NCBI RefSeq assembly: GCF_003945595.2
Contig: NW_024104619.1
Span: forward strand, 398,190 to 462,189
Direction: 5' to 3'
Source of the DNA: Pipra filicauda
Taxonomy: Eukaryota; Chordata; Aves; Passeriformes; Pipridae
DNA length: 64,000 nt
Shown here: one piece after another, positions 24,970-38,532 of the stretch
Layout of the letters: each line of letters starts with the position of its first letter
Numbering within the stretch: position 1 is the first letter of the stretch
Program-made: the position numbers and the translations under genes
The notes under the pieces: generated by a model
Database searches by the model: none
Seen by the model: the letters and a program-made list of their open reading frames with translations, nothing else
Told to the model about the DNA's origin: nothing

Positions 24970-25567
24970 TGTGGTTTAACTCCAGCTGGAAACTAATCCC
25001 CACACAGACGCTCACTCCCTCCCTCCCCCTGTGCTGGGATGAGGGAGGGAATTGAAAAAGTAAAAGTGAGAAAACTCATGGGCTGTGATAACAGTTTCAT
25101 AGGCAAAGGAAAAGCTGCACACACAAACAAATCAAAACAAGGAATTCATTCACTGCTTCCCATGGGCAGACGGGTGTTCAGTCATCCCCAGGAGAGCGGA
25201 GCCCCATCATGTGTAACAGTGACTTGGAAGACAAAAGCCTTCACTCCAAACATCCCCCTGCTTCTTTCTCCTTTTCCCCAGCTCTACATATAGGCTGAAC
25301 CTGATGCTATATGGTACAGGATATCCCTTTGGTCAGTTGGAGTCACCTGCCCCAGCTGTGTCCCCTCCCAATTCTTTGTGCACCCTCAGCCCACTCACTG
25401 GTGGGGTGGTGTGAGAGGCAGAAAAGGCTTTGGCTCTATGTAGACACTGCTCAGTGATAACAAAAACATTCCTGTGATATCAACCTCTTTTCAGCACAAA
25501 TCCAAAACACAACCCCACACCAGCTACTATGAGGAAAACTAACTCTATCCCATGCAAAACCAGCACA
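24970..25567 (-). mobile_element. Solo LTR of an avian ERVL-type retrovirus (about 600 bp)
   Basis: The plus strand runs from TGTGGTTTAACTCCAGC to AAAACCAGCACA, the reverse complement of a common avian LTR whose sense strand opens with TGTGCTGGTTTTG and closes with GGTTAAACC...CA. Internal landmarks match: AACTCTATCCCATGC (inverse of the sense start), ATATCCCTTTGGTCAGTTGG, and a TATA-like CTATATGTAG at about 25,293-25,284 in the sense direction. The segment that carries the polyadenylation signal in related copies is decayed (GATAACAGTTTCATAGG). No internal sequence adjoins. I could not read a convincing target-site duplication (left AACACA, right ATACGG). Confidence 0.88.
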
Positions 25568-28500
25568 ATACGGAAAGTTTCACAAAGCTGCAAGAGTTTT
25601 CCTGAGCTGCAAGAAAACTAACAAAAGAACAACAAATACTGTCTCATTCAAAAGAAATATTCTCTTCTTGTTTAAGTTTTCTTATGGTTCTCCTACTGAA
25701 AAGTAAATCTCAATATGACTTTATTCCACATTCTGCCCATCAATTAAAAAAAATTGTTTCTCTTATTTGGTGTCTCCTTTAAAGAAAATAGCACCATGAA
25801 CCATCCATATGATATTCCTCTCTTTTTCATAAATCAAAAGAGAGAAAAAGGCTAACAATTACTTGCTATGTGTTTCAGTATATAATTCTCTATAAACCAG
25901 TGCAAATATGTTAATTTGGTATTTTAAAGGCCCCATTGCTGCACCACAGTCCAGAAAAACACTTGAGATATTTTAATTAAGTAATTTTGTATAAAAATAC
26001 AAGGGTTTGGAAGTAAAAAAGAAAAAAAAACTTCAGAGAGGGAAAGATGCAATAATTAATATTTCACATTAAATTGAGGCACGTAAAATTTCTTTTAAAA
26101 GTTGAGATCACTTCATCAAAAGATCCGCTAGATGAATTCCTCCACACAAATATGATTTTGCTTTTCTAAAAAGAAAAATACATCTTCAAAATACTTTTCT
26201 TATTCATCCAATCTTTTTCCAAGTTTGTGTCAGAGGCATCACCATCTGAGTGAAATTAATCTGTCTCAAAAATATTCAAAAAACCAGCCCTTTGCAGTCA
26301 AGTATAATATATTTCTCCTACAAGGTTTTATTTTGTCACATAATATAATCAATATTTCTATAGTTTCTCTTTCAGACCAATACAGGGTCTGATCTGAGGA
26401 TACAGCTGTATGACCACATAATTATCAATAAATTATAGCATGTGAACGTGTGTCTTATAAATTGCAGGTTGCTCAAGGTTTAGAAAACTTAAGGGGATCA
26501 GAGATTTTTAACTGAACTTCTACCTTAAGACGAGAAATTGTTTCCTATTCTGAAATAATTCCGTTACCAATAGCATTTGTAGGATACGATATTAAGCAAT
26601 ATCGGTATGTGGAATAGCAAAATCCAATTAAAAAAAAAAGAGTAAAGATATAAAGAAATAAGCAACTAAAAGTACACTGAATTTGCAAAGTTTTGTTTGA
26701 AGTTGAATACTATTGAACAATAGTAGCTTGGAGCTACAATTGTTCCAAATTATGCTTTGCAAAGTTACATACAGGCATAAGAAAAAAGCACAGAGATCCT
26801 TAAGGCCAAAAAGTCTTATTTACCGTTGTGTTTCTACCTCCCAGGGTTGTGTGAATTTTTTGAAGTGTTAAATTATAGCAAATTTCATCTGTATAGGAGT
26901 GCTGACTTAAGCAAATATCCATGAAATGAAGACACAACATAAAGGGTATAGGAAATTTTAATCACAGTTAAAGCTGAAGAGCAAAAATCGTAACTCATGA
27001 ATGGTAGAAAGCTGCTTTTGTACAAACTTGAATATGAATTTTGTTCCCTTGAAAATTAACAAAATGGGCAAAAAAGCAACTGAAGATGTGTTGTACTGCT
27101 GTTATCACCAGCTGCAGAGTTTATTGTTTTTTCATGAAAGTTAGGGCTTTAACAGTGAAGTGACAATGATTGTATCTTCCTATCCTGGAGTATAAAGATA
27201 TTTTTTTTATAGCAAGGGATCAGTCCTCAGCCCAATTTGTGTGAACATCGGGAGAATATAAATAGCTTATCTGAGAACAGCTCATCCTGAAATTGTGATT
27301 CAAAAGCTGACAGAGAATATCTTGAGTTGCTTCAAGAGACTGAGATTCACAATTGTGTATCTATGTATATGCAGGGTTCCAATTTCACCAAATACTCCTC
27401 TGCAGAGAATAGTTTCCTGAACTCTATTTTAAAAATCTGCTAAAGCCTCAGGGGCTGCCTTAGTCTTTAGGTGCAGAAATCTTTGGCTTTTGGTATTTGA
27501 ATAGTATGAAGTAAGGATGCTATGGTGATTGTGCTCTTTTACTAGTTTGCTTGAGGATAAAAACTAGTTCATCTGCATCTTTGACTCCTTTCTTGAATTT
27601 GAAATTGTTGGTAATGAATAAAAATATCAAACAACCCAAAATGGACTTGAATGTTTTGTAAGAAACACTTAGTGTTTTTTTCATTTATCTAATTTTTATC
27701 TCTCTGATAAAGATTCTGATCAATTATATTTCAAAAACGATTTGAAAATTATTAAAAGTTACAAAGTATTTTGAATTTTTATTACTAATAGAAGACTTCA
27801 CCATTAATATGCGAATACTTTCAGCCCATTCCAAATGGGATGATTAAACAAATACACCATGAATCCTATAAGGCATCATTTTATGACTAGTGAGGATATA
27901 CTTGGAATTTTTCATTCTTCAAGTCTAGACACCTTGCAACCACAGGATCCAGAAAAGATGCTGAGATGCTCTCCATATTAACTCTCCAGGAAGGACACAT
28001 CCAGCTCTCCAGACAGGAGCCTTGATTATGATCGGGTGCTTTGTTTCTCTTGGCCTCTGCAGTGCATTGTTTCTCTTTGTCTCAGATATCTGAAGTAGAA
28101 ACCCACTCTTAGCCTTTGGCTATACCTTTGACTATATAAGAAATATGCAATGAAATCTGCATTTTTGTTAATATACTTTGTAAACCCTGCTGTGCATTTC
28201 AGTGACAAATGCTTTTTTATTATCCAGGTACTTTACAATCACACTTAAGCTGGATCAAAGAAATAAGTAGACAAAAGTAAAAATATTTATAATGTCAAAA
28301 ATGAACATAATGACAGAAAATACAAGTGAAATGAAGTGTAAAATCTATTTATTCTAAGGTAAAATGAAGTTGTCTCTCCTTATCTGGCTGAATTGCTGCC
28401 CACTTTGACCAAAAGGTGGATGTTAGTGTTTCAGTTTTTGATCTGATCTTGCACCTCCAGATACCCGTTAATGTAGGTTTATTCATATGCTTCTGTGAGA

Positions 28501-29018
28501 GGAAGCATCCTGTACAGATTCGCCTGAGGTCCCATTTGGGAGCATACTTCAAAGGAAAGTTACAGTTAATAAGCACAACTTTCACAGTCAGACATAGTCA
28601 ATTCTCATTTCTTAAAGACTCTGAAAAAAATGATATAAGTAAAAATAGACTGTTTTCTTTTGCAGAACATCTGCAGCCATGAATCATCATTTTCTCTGTG
28701 GATGACCCTCTGTTTTTCATTTGCTTGTATCTCTCTATGAAACCAAAAAACCTTTCAGGTATGTGCAAATAAATGCCCCTGGTTTCTTTTGCAAGATCAG
28801 AAATCCGTTACATTGGGGTTGGTAAAGTATCATGTTTTCAGAGAAACAATACTGTCCATATGTTATTCTTTGGGTAAAAGTCATTATGGCTGATCCTGTT
28901 AAGATAGAACTTCAAAAAAACTTGAAGATTTTAGTCCATGTAAGGAACTTTATGATTAGATTACACTGCTAAACCTTGCCATCTTGTCTAGCACAAATGC
29001 TTTCACCAAGTTAAAGCT
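25568..29018. other. A+T-rich non-coding stretch
   Basis: No recognised gene or transposon. A 78-codon minus-strand frame at 28,349-28,585 (K-, T- and W-rich) has no family resemblance and no clear splice signals. Confidence 0.6.
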
Positions 29019-29068
29019 TGAACCAGATAATCCTTGGGGTTCCTTCCAACCTGGTATTCTGTGATTAT
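29019..29068 (+). mobile_element. CR1 LINE tail fragment, plus strand
   Basis: Short stretch reading ACCAGATAATCCTTGGGGTT then CCTTCCAACCTGGTATTCTG. This is the last 50 bp of a CR1 3' UTR, including the terminal ATTCTGTGATT. The rest of the copy is absent or too diverged to see. Confidence 0.75.
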
Positions 29069-29684
29069 AAATCATTTACCCAAATCAGTCATTTGCAAGA
29101 GCCTGTTCTGTTAAAACCAGCATTTTTTAACCATTGTTATTCCCTTTCTATAATATTTATGTCATGTTGCCTATTCTAAAATTTTCTACAGGAAGGGGAA
29201 GAGTCAAATTCTAGAACTTATGATATCAAGGTACTCTATTCCTGACACACTGTTTTTTCTTCATATGGTACTTGCTAAAAGGGTAGAGAGGCAGACAGAG
29301 TCTTTTTTTTTTTAGCAATTACTGCTTTTGAGGCTTTTATCTGCAAATCTATAGAGGCACTAAGCACTTGCAAATTGCTCAGAAGGGAAAGTAGGGGCAA
29401 TTTCTACCATAAAAAAGGGGACAAGCACATTACTCAACCAAAACTTTAGGCATTAGAAAAAATATAAATATCCTGATGGAAAAAAACAGCACCAACATGA
29501 GATAACCTGCCAAGTAGCATAAAGTCAGATAAAATATTGGCTACTGCCAGTGACAGAGGATTCAGATTCTGCTCAAACCATGAATAATGAAGAAGACAAG
29601 TTAAAACAAATAAGTAGTTTGAGTAAAATAGAAAAACAAATCATACTGTTTTTAAAAGAGCTCTTCAGCGAATATAAAGGGAGG

Positions 29685-29766
29685 CTTTGGTTGGATTTTT
29701 TGGGAGGGAGTTGGACTTTTTTGGTTTTTTAGGACTTTTTTGGTGTTTTTTCTTTTTTCTTTTTAC
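29685..29766 (+). repeat. T/G-rich low-complexity tract
   Basis: Runs of TTTTTTGG and TTTTTCTTTTTT, directly before a CR1 copy. A decayed simple repeat, with no coding or RNA signal. Confidence 0.7.
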
Positions 29767-29906
29767 TGGCATTGTTCAAAGGCAGGTTGGATAAGGCCTT
29801 GAACAACCTGGTCTAGTGGGAGGTGTCCTTACCCATGGCAGGGGGGATGGGACTGGATGATCTTTAAGGACCTTTCCAACCCCTAACATCCTATGATTCC
29901 ATGATT
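29767..29906 (+). mobile_element. CR1 LINE 3' end, plus strand
   Basis: Begins near GTTCAAAGGCAGGTTGGAT and continues with CAACCTGGTCTAGTGGGAGG, CCCATGGCAGGGGG, GATGATCTTTAAGG and CCTTTCCAACCC, ending in the tail CCTATGATTCCATGATT. It is 140 bp of CR1 3' UTR, the classic short 5'-truncated copy. No ORF2 sequence remains. Confidence 0.93.
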
Positions 29907-31477
29907 TTGGGACTAGACATGTTTTTTATCTTGCTCTTGACTTCCCACACCTACTTGTGCTCAGGATATGGATGTAGACATTTTGGAATTCCTAGATTAC
30001 ATGATTAATATCTGATTTGACTCAAAAGCTTCTCTTTTTCCTATGTTATTCAGAACTGAAGGTTCAAGAACTTGGTACAACACTGAAGGGCAGCCAGTGT
30101 TGCTCATATTTAGCTGAATCCCTCTGTACCTTCCCCAGACTCATCAGCCAGACCAAAAATGGCCAGTCCCTCCAATATCCAGTTTTGCAGCCTTCTTCTG
30201 ATCATGACTTGCATTATTTCCAGGGACATTGGATAGAACTCTCTGCTCCATTTGGTCTATTTCTGTGAAATCTCACATGCAGTGGTCCTACAGAAAAAGA
30301 AGAGTGAGAAAAGGACAAAAAAGAAGCCTTTAAATTAAATTAAAAAATAGAGAAAGAATAAAAAGTCATAGCAAATTTTTAAATAAATAACCTCTGCTAA
30401 AAAATTATACAACCCAATAATGAAAAAAGCCATGTTTGACTGAAAAAAAATCCATTCACATTTTATTATCATAATATATTCCTATTCAGATACAACTGTG
30501 AATTAAAGAAAAAGGATTTTAGAGAATCAGTTTAATACAATTATATTATCCACTTTCTAAATGCAACTCCCATCATAAACTGAGAGTTAGAATTTAATTT
30601 TTTGATTGATTTGATTAGAATTTCTATTAAGAAAATGCCACATTTTCATAAGTAGTTATAAACTGCAAAAACATTAAGAAGCCTCTTAAAAATTCTGTTT
30701 TGCTCAGTCTGTAATCTGAGGAAGAGTACATCCTTGATAGCACTTCATTTTTAAGTATAGGAGAAAAATGGAAACACATTCAGCAACTGTTGTGAAAATC
30801 TCCTGTCACAGCTGAGAAACAGCCAGGGCATCATTCTCTAAATAGTATGCTACTGTTTTTACATTTCAAAAGGTACTTTTTTATAAACACCACTGAGAAA
30901 TTTGCATTGAGGAAGGAAATATATGACTAATAATGAATACGTACATCTGAGATGTGGATTTATGATAAAATTATTTATTACAAGTACAAAGACTATGATG
31001 TAAAGTTCAATTCCTTAATTCTGTATTCACTGGTGAATGACTCATTTTACAGATTATAGTGTTTCCAAAAGTATGCTTATTTATTTATTCTGATTCTTTA
31101 ATTCAGTTCACATATAAGTGTCTATATGCAAATCTGTAATAGCATTTTTACCCTGAAAATTATCTAAAGGTAGTGATTCAAAATGACAAAAATATTCATT
31201 ATTTTGTCTTACTGTGTTCTTATGTTTTCTATATCCTCTGAAATGGAGCATTACATTGCAGTGTTTTTTGAAATGCACAAGTATGCCCTTTGATATTCAA
31301 GACAATATTCAAAACAGCAAATAAAAAATCTGGGTGGATTGTGACACCTTTTGATTAGATTTGTGTTATCATTTGTAGCTTGAAAGCTTTATTTAGCCAT
31401 TTAGATTCTCCTACTCAAAAGACAGATCACAGATGATAAAAATATCGTTATGCAGAAAGCTGAGGAGAATATCTGTC
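29907..31477. other. A+T-rich non-coding stretch between CR1 tails
   Basis: No gene or family recognised. Contains A-rich tracts (about 30,300-30,380). Confidence 0.6.
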
Positions 31478-31558
31478 TGAGCAACTTGGCCTAATGGAAG
31501 GTGTCCCTGCTCATGGCAGGGAGGTTGGAAACAGGTGATATTTAAGGACTGGAACAAT
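31478..31558 (+). mobile_element. CR1 LINE 3' UTR fragment, diverged, plus strand
   Basis: TGAGCAACTTGGCCTAATGG, AAGGTGTCCCTGCTCATGGC and GGTGATATTTAAGGA match the CR1 3' UTR with several substitutions. The terminal octamer repeats are not recognisable after about 31,550, so the copy is either old or interrupted. Confidence 0.8.
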
Positions 31559-34500
31559 GTTCTGACAGGGTCCTAAAGAGACAATACATTCTGAACAGTG
31601 ACTAAGTGAAAATCGAAAACTTATTCAGCTTTCACTGCTCTTTAAATTCACTCTCTCTGTTATCTTCCCATTTCACCGACAGAACAAAGATGGCTCTAGG
31701 TTGCCCTGCACCCTGTGCCACTGCAAGAGGTTTGCTTACAAATTTCTGATTATGTGCACTTACAAAATCTTACCAAAGCAAGAGGATCATAGAAAAGCCA
31801 GATGAAATAATTTGGAGGCAACCTTATCGTATGGGTATAAATGAGGCCTGATGGTGTCCTACTCAATCTTATCATCTTGGCAGTGATTTGTTTAAGGAAA
31901 ATCTTGGTTTGATTTTCAGATTTAAGGTTGAATTTGCATAATGAGCAGAAGGAAAACACGCTCACAATCAACTATCCATACATCTAAAACATTCTGTTAA
32001 ATGTTGATCTAGACTAAATAAGTTGGTATAGTCTTTTCCTTAGGAGGTATAGAATATTTTAAGAAATCGGAGTGAAATTTTACTGCTTTTTAGATTCATT
32101 AATCATCAGAAAGCAGAATAAATGTTTTCAATCTTACATTACCAGTTTCAAAACATTAGCTTGAAACAGTTTCAGATGACTAGTCAATCCCTGTTGCTTC
32201 TTCTAGATGGAGTCTGTCTCTGTCTTTCTGCTTTGAATTTTCCACTTTACTTGAGGTAACAAAAGATTCATACAGAACATTATCTATGGAGTTGGATTTT
32301 TAAGCAGTTATGTAACCACATATTAATATTTTAATGTTGCTCTTTTCATTTTCCTTATTACATTCACGACACAAAACCCTTGAAGATCTAATGTTCTTTC
32401 CTGCTCACATACCTGTTCAGAGTCAGAAGGAAACTGAGTTGGTATGATTTAATTTGTTCCTGAATCCAAAGAATCCAAAGAACCTGTTATTCATCTTCTC
32501 AACTCCTAGATGCTCATGGAAAGTTTGATTGTTTCTATGTTTTTGAAAGATCTACATTACTGAAAAATAATTGTTCCACTTTTTTAAAGGTACGACCTAA
32601 CTATGCCTTTCTGTAATATGGTGGAACACCATTATCTTTCATGTGGTTTTAAAGGGCTGTGTCAATATTAAAAGATAGACAGTGGCCCACATTATCAGCA
32701 CCAGGCAGTGCAGTGCAGTAGGGCTGAATCTGTAGAAGAAGTAGTTGAACCTGATGAACTTACACTCCCAACATACATGTTGCAATTTTCGGCAGGATTT
32801 AGACTGTCTTTTTGGCTTTTAACCTGAATGTTCAGGAGCACTTTTGGAGTGCACATTTCAGTTTGATTCTCTTTGAAAGGAATCTGCTTCACCTGCTCTA
32901 AGATGTCTCAAACAGTGCAGCTAATTGATGATTGGGGCTCATTCAGAACAAAAAAGCTCATTCTTCATCTAAAGCCCGGCATAATGTAGATGTAACCACA
33001 CTCTAAATATCCTCCTTATTGTGTGTCATTTATTATTTGAAGTTGTCTCTTTTCTTTGATGCAATAAATCTTTTCTACTTAAATTTGCATTGAGCATTTC
33101 TATAAAAAAGATTTGTACATGCAGTAAGATCTAAAACCCTAATAAATCACATTCCTTGCATATAGTTACACTTACATGCAGCAAAAGGTAGCAGTGCAAT
33201 ATAAGGAAGAAGGTAAGTATTGTACATTTTAGATACATGTTTCATTGCCAGGAAACTAATAGGCAAAATAACTTGTTAGCTGACATTTTTGCCTTACCTA
33301 AATGGACCAAATATACCTTCCAGTATTTTGATTGCTGATTGTACTTTTGTGATTATGCTCTTTTTTACTGAGAACTTAACCCTAGCACATGCACAGCTGC
33401 TGAGCTTCTTTGACATCGCTGATATACTGTGTATCTCTCGCAAAGATAAGTAATGCATGAAGTTCACATTGTTCCTACTGTGAATTTTCATTTTCCACCC
33501 TGTTAGTCACTGATCCCAAAACAGCTTCAGAAATCACTAGATTTACAGACTAAAAAACTACTCTCTTCAGTGGAAAAATTTGATTGTTGTAATGATGCTT
33601 AATGAGATCTATTTCTCTGTGTTTTGTTAACAGAACCAGAACAAATGGCGCCAATCAAACTCTCTTTCTTAGAAAATACCCTCAACTAAACAGGGTAGTA
33701 CTGAAAAGTACTTTTACAATCAAGTATGGTTTATGAGTCAATCCAGAAGCAATAAGCATAGTTTGGGGATTAATCACTCCTTATTAACCAATGTTATTTT
33801 TGACATCAAAGACCAGCACAGCAAGTGGATTTTATCTGGCGGTTTTTCCTTGCTGAACAGGAGGTGGATTCAGTGCAAACAATAGGTTCTTAGCAAAATG
33901 TCCCTACAGAGCAGTTTATACTTGTATTACATTTGCAATTTCATTTCAAGTACAATGTGAGCTAGCATTAACATGGACTTGGTGAAACTGCAGTTCTAAA
34001 CAAGATCCAAATCTCTTATCAAGAGCTGTGAAAAATCTCTAGTATTTTTAAGTCAAGAGCGTTTTAAGTGACTGTTTATGCATCTTTCTGTCCTCTTTGT
34101 CCTGATAAGAAGCAATTTCTAAATACACTGAACATCTTGATATTTAGAATAAGATTCTGCATCTTCTGTCATTGAAGAAATGGAATAAAAGTTGAATCAA
34201 GAATGCTCTAAATTCCAATCATGCAAAAAATAAACATACTGTTTCTGTTGCCATTCTTTTTTTTTATATGCAGTCATTTAGAATGTCACCTCTTGGAGGT
34301 AAAATTATTATAACTGTTCTTTGAAGACTTCAAAAAGTTTTGCAGTAATATTTAAACAGCTTGTTAGGGTAATGTTGTAACTCTGGGACCAATCTAAACC
34401 CAGGCATTACACTTTTAAATTCTTGAAAGTGAGCACAGGAAGCCAAGAAGCAAATATGTTCAACAGCTCGTGCTTTCTGTATTTGGTGCTTTTTGAGAAG

Positions 34501-36229
34501 CTGAAGTATATTTAAAAAAATCAATGTTATCTGTTGAGAAATTATGAACATGCAACTCTTTCCATTTCTTAGTTTATATATTAGAGATGCATTCTGGAGT
34601 TTCATGATATCTGAAGTCTTCAAGGTGTAAGTCAGAGTTTCCCTAAGGAACAGGAAGTTGCTTTGCTTGCAGATTCTCAGTGTTCAAGTATCTCTGAATC
34701 CTGGCTCTGGAACTGAAGTAGAAGATCTGTGATACACCAGGTGAAAACCATTGTTCCCCTTATTGTTAATTTCTCTTCTTAGAAAAGCTGTTTTTATACA
34801 TGTAGAATTTTTTGGGATATTTGAAAAATATCAAATGTCTGCTACACATACAAGTTGTATTTCTTTCCACCAAAGTAAAGAAAGTGAGGACAAAAACTCC
34901 TAATCACTGTAGATGCTCAATAATACCCTAAGTTTTGGAGCATATTCATCTTCTACTATCCATTCAGTTAATAGCATTTTTACAGTTTTAAAGTGTCAGA
35001 ATATGTGCCAGTATTTTCAAAACTCCTAGCACAGCACAGAATGACAAACTCACATTAAAATTTATGTTTAAATATTATTTAAAGTCTTGCCTGCAGTTAA
35101 GGTTTCCATTTTCAATGAGTTTTCCTCATAGCCTTTTTTTAAAGATAAATGTGGAAAACTCACGTAAGGATTACCAACCTGCAATGATTTAAATTTTGAG
35201 TAGTCTTTCAAGTTCTACAACATTACTAATTTAATTTGAGAATAGATAAAAAACCAGGAAAACCATATCTGCTACCAAAAAGTATGGCTTGGGCCACCAT
35301 AGTCAAAGATGACATACTATATAAACAACCTAATTTTTTGTAGCTCCAGCTGCATATCAGCTAGTCAGTTATAAAGAATTTAGTTCTGTGAGTACTGAAC
35401 ACCAGAAACAAGCTGAATGCAGAAATGAATCCATACAAATTCAGAAAAAAAAAATAGAAAAGACTAGTATGAAATTAAATTTTAACTTGTGGAGTTTTTA
35501 AAATGGTTTAAAATTTACAAAGATTGTCCTTGGAATCTTTTTTTCATTTTGACAGAATCTCAGTTCACAGATTTGGTTGGCTTACTGAGATGGTGGGATT
35601 AGCACAAGGAGAAGGAGCTGTTTCAAATCTGGGCAAAGATAGATAGATCATTAACAGTTTACCAGGTCCTTTCTCTACAGATTTTTTGATGTGTAAAAAG
35701 AAAAACCTGATACTAGGGAGTGAAAAAATGATGACAAGCTTCTGATGAATCATCCAATTCATTATTTTTTCTCAAATATTAGAAAGAATTTTCCATGATT
35801 TAAAATAATTATGCGTCAAATAATGAAGAGGTCAGATGTTTAAATCATGACCATCATACACAGAGAGCTGTAAGTTGTAAACTGGTTTTACTTTGTGACT
35901 CTCAGTGTTTACCAGCACAACAAAAGAAGAAATCTGTCTAAACCCACTTGGCCTGCTTTGACCCTTGAATCTGGGTGTTCTGAGCTAGTTGCTTGCTTTC
36001 TTTCTCCCTGTTGCAAGTGGGTAATAGTCAATCTCTTACTTAATAGTCACTTTAGAAGATTATTGTGTTATCCCATCAGTAATTTACTCCTTCCATGGAG
36101 AATGAATGAATTATGGAAAGAGCAGTGAAGGGAATAGGGAAAGTGAGTGAGGAGCACCACATGAAGCAACTCCTGGAGCAACGCAATTATGCATCACCTC
36201 CTGCTCAGGGCAATGCCTGAAGTCATACT

Positions 36230-36249
36230 CTAGTAACCTATGTTACTAG
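36230..36249. repeat. Perfect inverted repeat, 8-bp arms
   Basis: CTAGTAAC - CTAT - GTTACTAG. It could form a small hairpin. Such palindromes occur by chance in 64 kb, so no function is claimed. Confidence 0.8.
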
Positions 36250-38518
36250 GTTTTTCTTTAGGCACTTTGTTGCTCTAATGAGTTTGCTAAAATAAGGTAT
36301 GTATCATGACCCATATTTGAATTCTTGGGCAAAATACTGTTAGTGAATAGGAGGGCATTTTTTCATCTGACTTATATTTACAGTCTACCCTGAAATGCCA
36401 CGATAGTGCCATTTAGATAGGCTTTACACAATCGGCTTTAGATAATATTCTAAATCATTATTTCTTAGATGTCTAATAAATTAGGCAAGGGAATAAATAG
36501 AAAATAGCATAAAATGGGATGAAACCATAGATCTATGTTTTATAAGCCAGTTTACTGAAAATAAGACTTAGAGAACATAATTGATTTTATTGACAAGGGA
36601 AAAAGAAGAAGCCTGTTAATGAAATCTGTTGAAGGCACAAAGTCAGGCACATCAACACAAAAGAGGATTAGAATGTCATGCTAGAGGAACCTGTAAACTT
36701 CAAGGAAGGAAAGAAAATAGACTTGATAACATTTAGTAGTACAAAGTACCATATTACACAGTTTAATATGATTTCTGAATTCATGCTACAAACCTTCTCA
36801 ACAGAAATTATAGGAAGAGGAGCAAGGTTTGCATACTGAACAGAGTTTGACATTGTATTGTCAGTATGGTCAATCATAAATGACTTCTAAATGCACACTG
36901 ACATTTTGCTATCTAGCAAAGCAGTTCTAAGAAAGGGAGGAGTGTTCATTGTTAAACAAGACCTCTAGAAAATAATAGCATAAATTTATTACTGGTCATC
37001 CACATTCAGGATAAAATGCCCCAGACCTGAACTTTTGCAACTAACTGTAAAATTGTACAATCAGAATAAATGGTTTCCTACCTTAGTGGATAGACAGTAA
37101 TAGAATTTAACTTCTTGAACATAGCTATGCACTGACAGAGAAGGAATTCAAATACAATTTGGGAAGCAAGGAGGAGATCAACACCAGAAAAGAAAAGGTT
37201 TGTTAAACCAAAGGGTAAAAAAGAATGGCTATAATAGAATTCACTAGAAATTCATTAGAAAGAAGCTTCCAAATACTAAGAAAGAAGACTCTGGTAAAGT
37301 CTTTAAAAGTAGCAATGGGCCAAACAGTTACAAACTTGTCTACTAATGAGTAATTAAAGTTTGCAAAATATATGAAAAACTTTCTCTAACTTTATTGATT
37401 TTGACAATAAGGGATAGGAAAAATAGTCTGAAGCTCCCTCTTGGCTACTAAAATAGAGAATGTGCATCTTTCGCCTTTCAATTTTATGTTTTTCTATTGT
37501 AATTATGTTATGTCAAGTGTCTATTTGGGGGGTGGAAGACTAAAGTGAATGCTTAAAATTACGCAGCCTAAAATTATTTATAGAACATATTTTTAATCAA
37601 CTGTCCATCAACAGAGTATCTGCTTAAGAATATTAATAGCAGCAAAGAGAGTTCTTGGGGACGCTGTTTCAAACTTTTGTATTTATGAGACTCTTTTTGC
37701 CATATCAATTGATACCAGCTGAAATTACCCTTTCAGCTGCAAGAATACTGTGGTATTTCTCAGGTCAGCTACCAAAAGAGACCAGTACACTGTTACAGAT
37801 TTTATTGCTTTTTGGGGGCTTATTCTTAGCAATCTAGGTTTGCCATATAATGATCCAGCAGAGCTACAGTTTTTTTCTTAAATGCATTCCTCCCACCAGT
37901 GTTCCTCAAGAAAATCCTAAAGAATTTTGTAGTAGATAAGTAATTATTTTTGTGGTTCTCTACTCCACGTGTATAAAATAAATCTTTTTAATATCTATTT
38001 TAAAACAAAAAGTGTTTTAAGGAGAGTAAGAAGGGATCTTACAAAAAGCATTATGATTTGGCAGATTTACATACTGCAGATAGTAAACTGGTGTCCAAAG
38101 ATCATGTACTTATCTTGTCTATACAAAAGGGATTTATTATACCTATTTCAGCCAACTTTTCTAAACAGAAATTTATGGTAATGTAGCTTCCCTTAAATGT
38201 TTATTATTATATTACAAGTTCCTCCAGACCTTTTTTTCTGACATATCTGCAAATATAAAAGGAGTTCAACATTTTCTTTTCTGAACTTTCAAACTGCTGT
38301 TTCCCAGGAGTTTAGCAATAATTTATAAATGGCAACACCTTAAAGGCAGAAGGTAATTTCCCCTAAGAACCAGCTAATTTATAGCTTTCTACACACGAAT
38401 GACCCTTGCAATTTGTCAAGTGCTTTATTAATTCTTTTACACCTGCTCCTTCTGTCTTGTGGAAAAAAAATAAATAAAAGTGCAATTCATTCACACTACA
38501 TTCACTCCTGATGGTATT

Positions 38519-38532
38519 GGGGGGGGGGGGGG
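38519..38532 (+). repeat. G14 homopolymer
   Basis: Fourteen consecutive G residues in an otherwise A+T-rich neighbourhood. Able to form quadruplex or triplex DNA, and likely to be length-unstable and prone to sequencing error. Confidence 0.9.

Noticed and set aside
24960..25575. Target-site duplication for the LTR at 24,970
   Set aside because: Flanks AACACA and ATACGG do not match. The ends are too diverged to fix the borders to the base.
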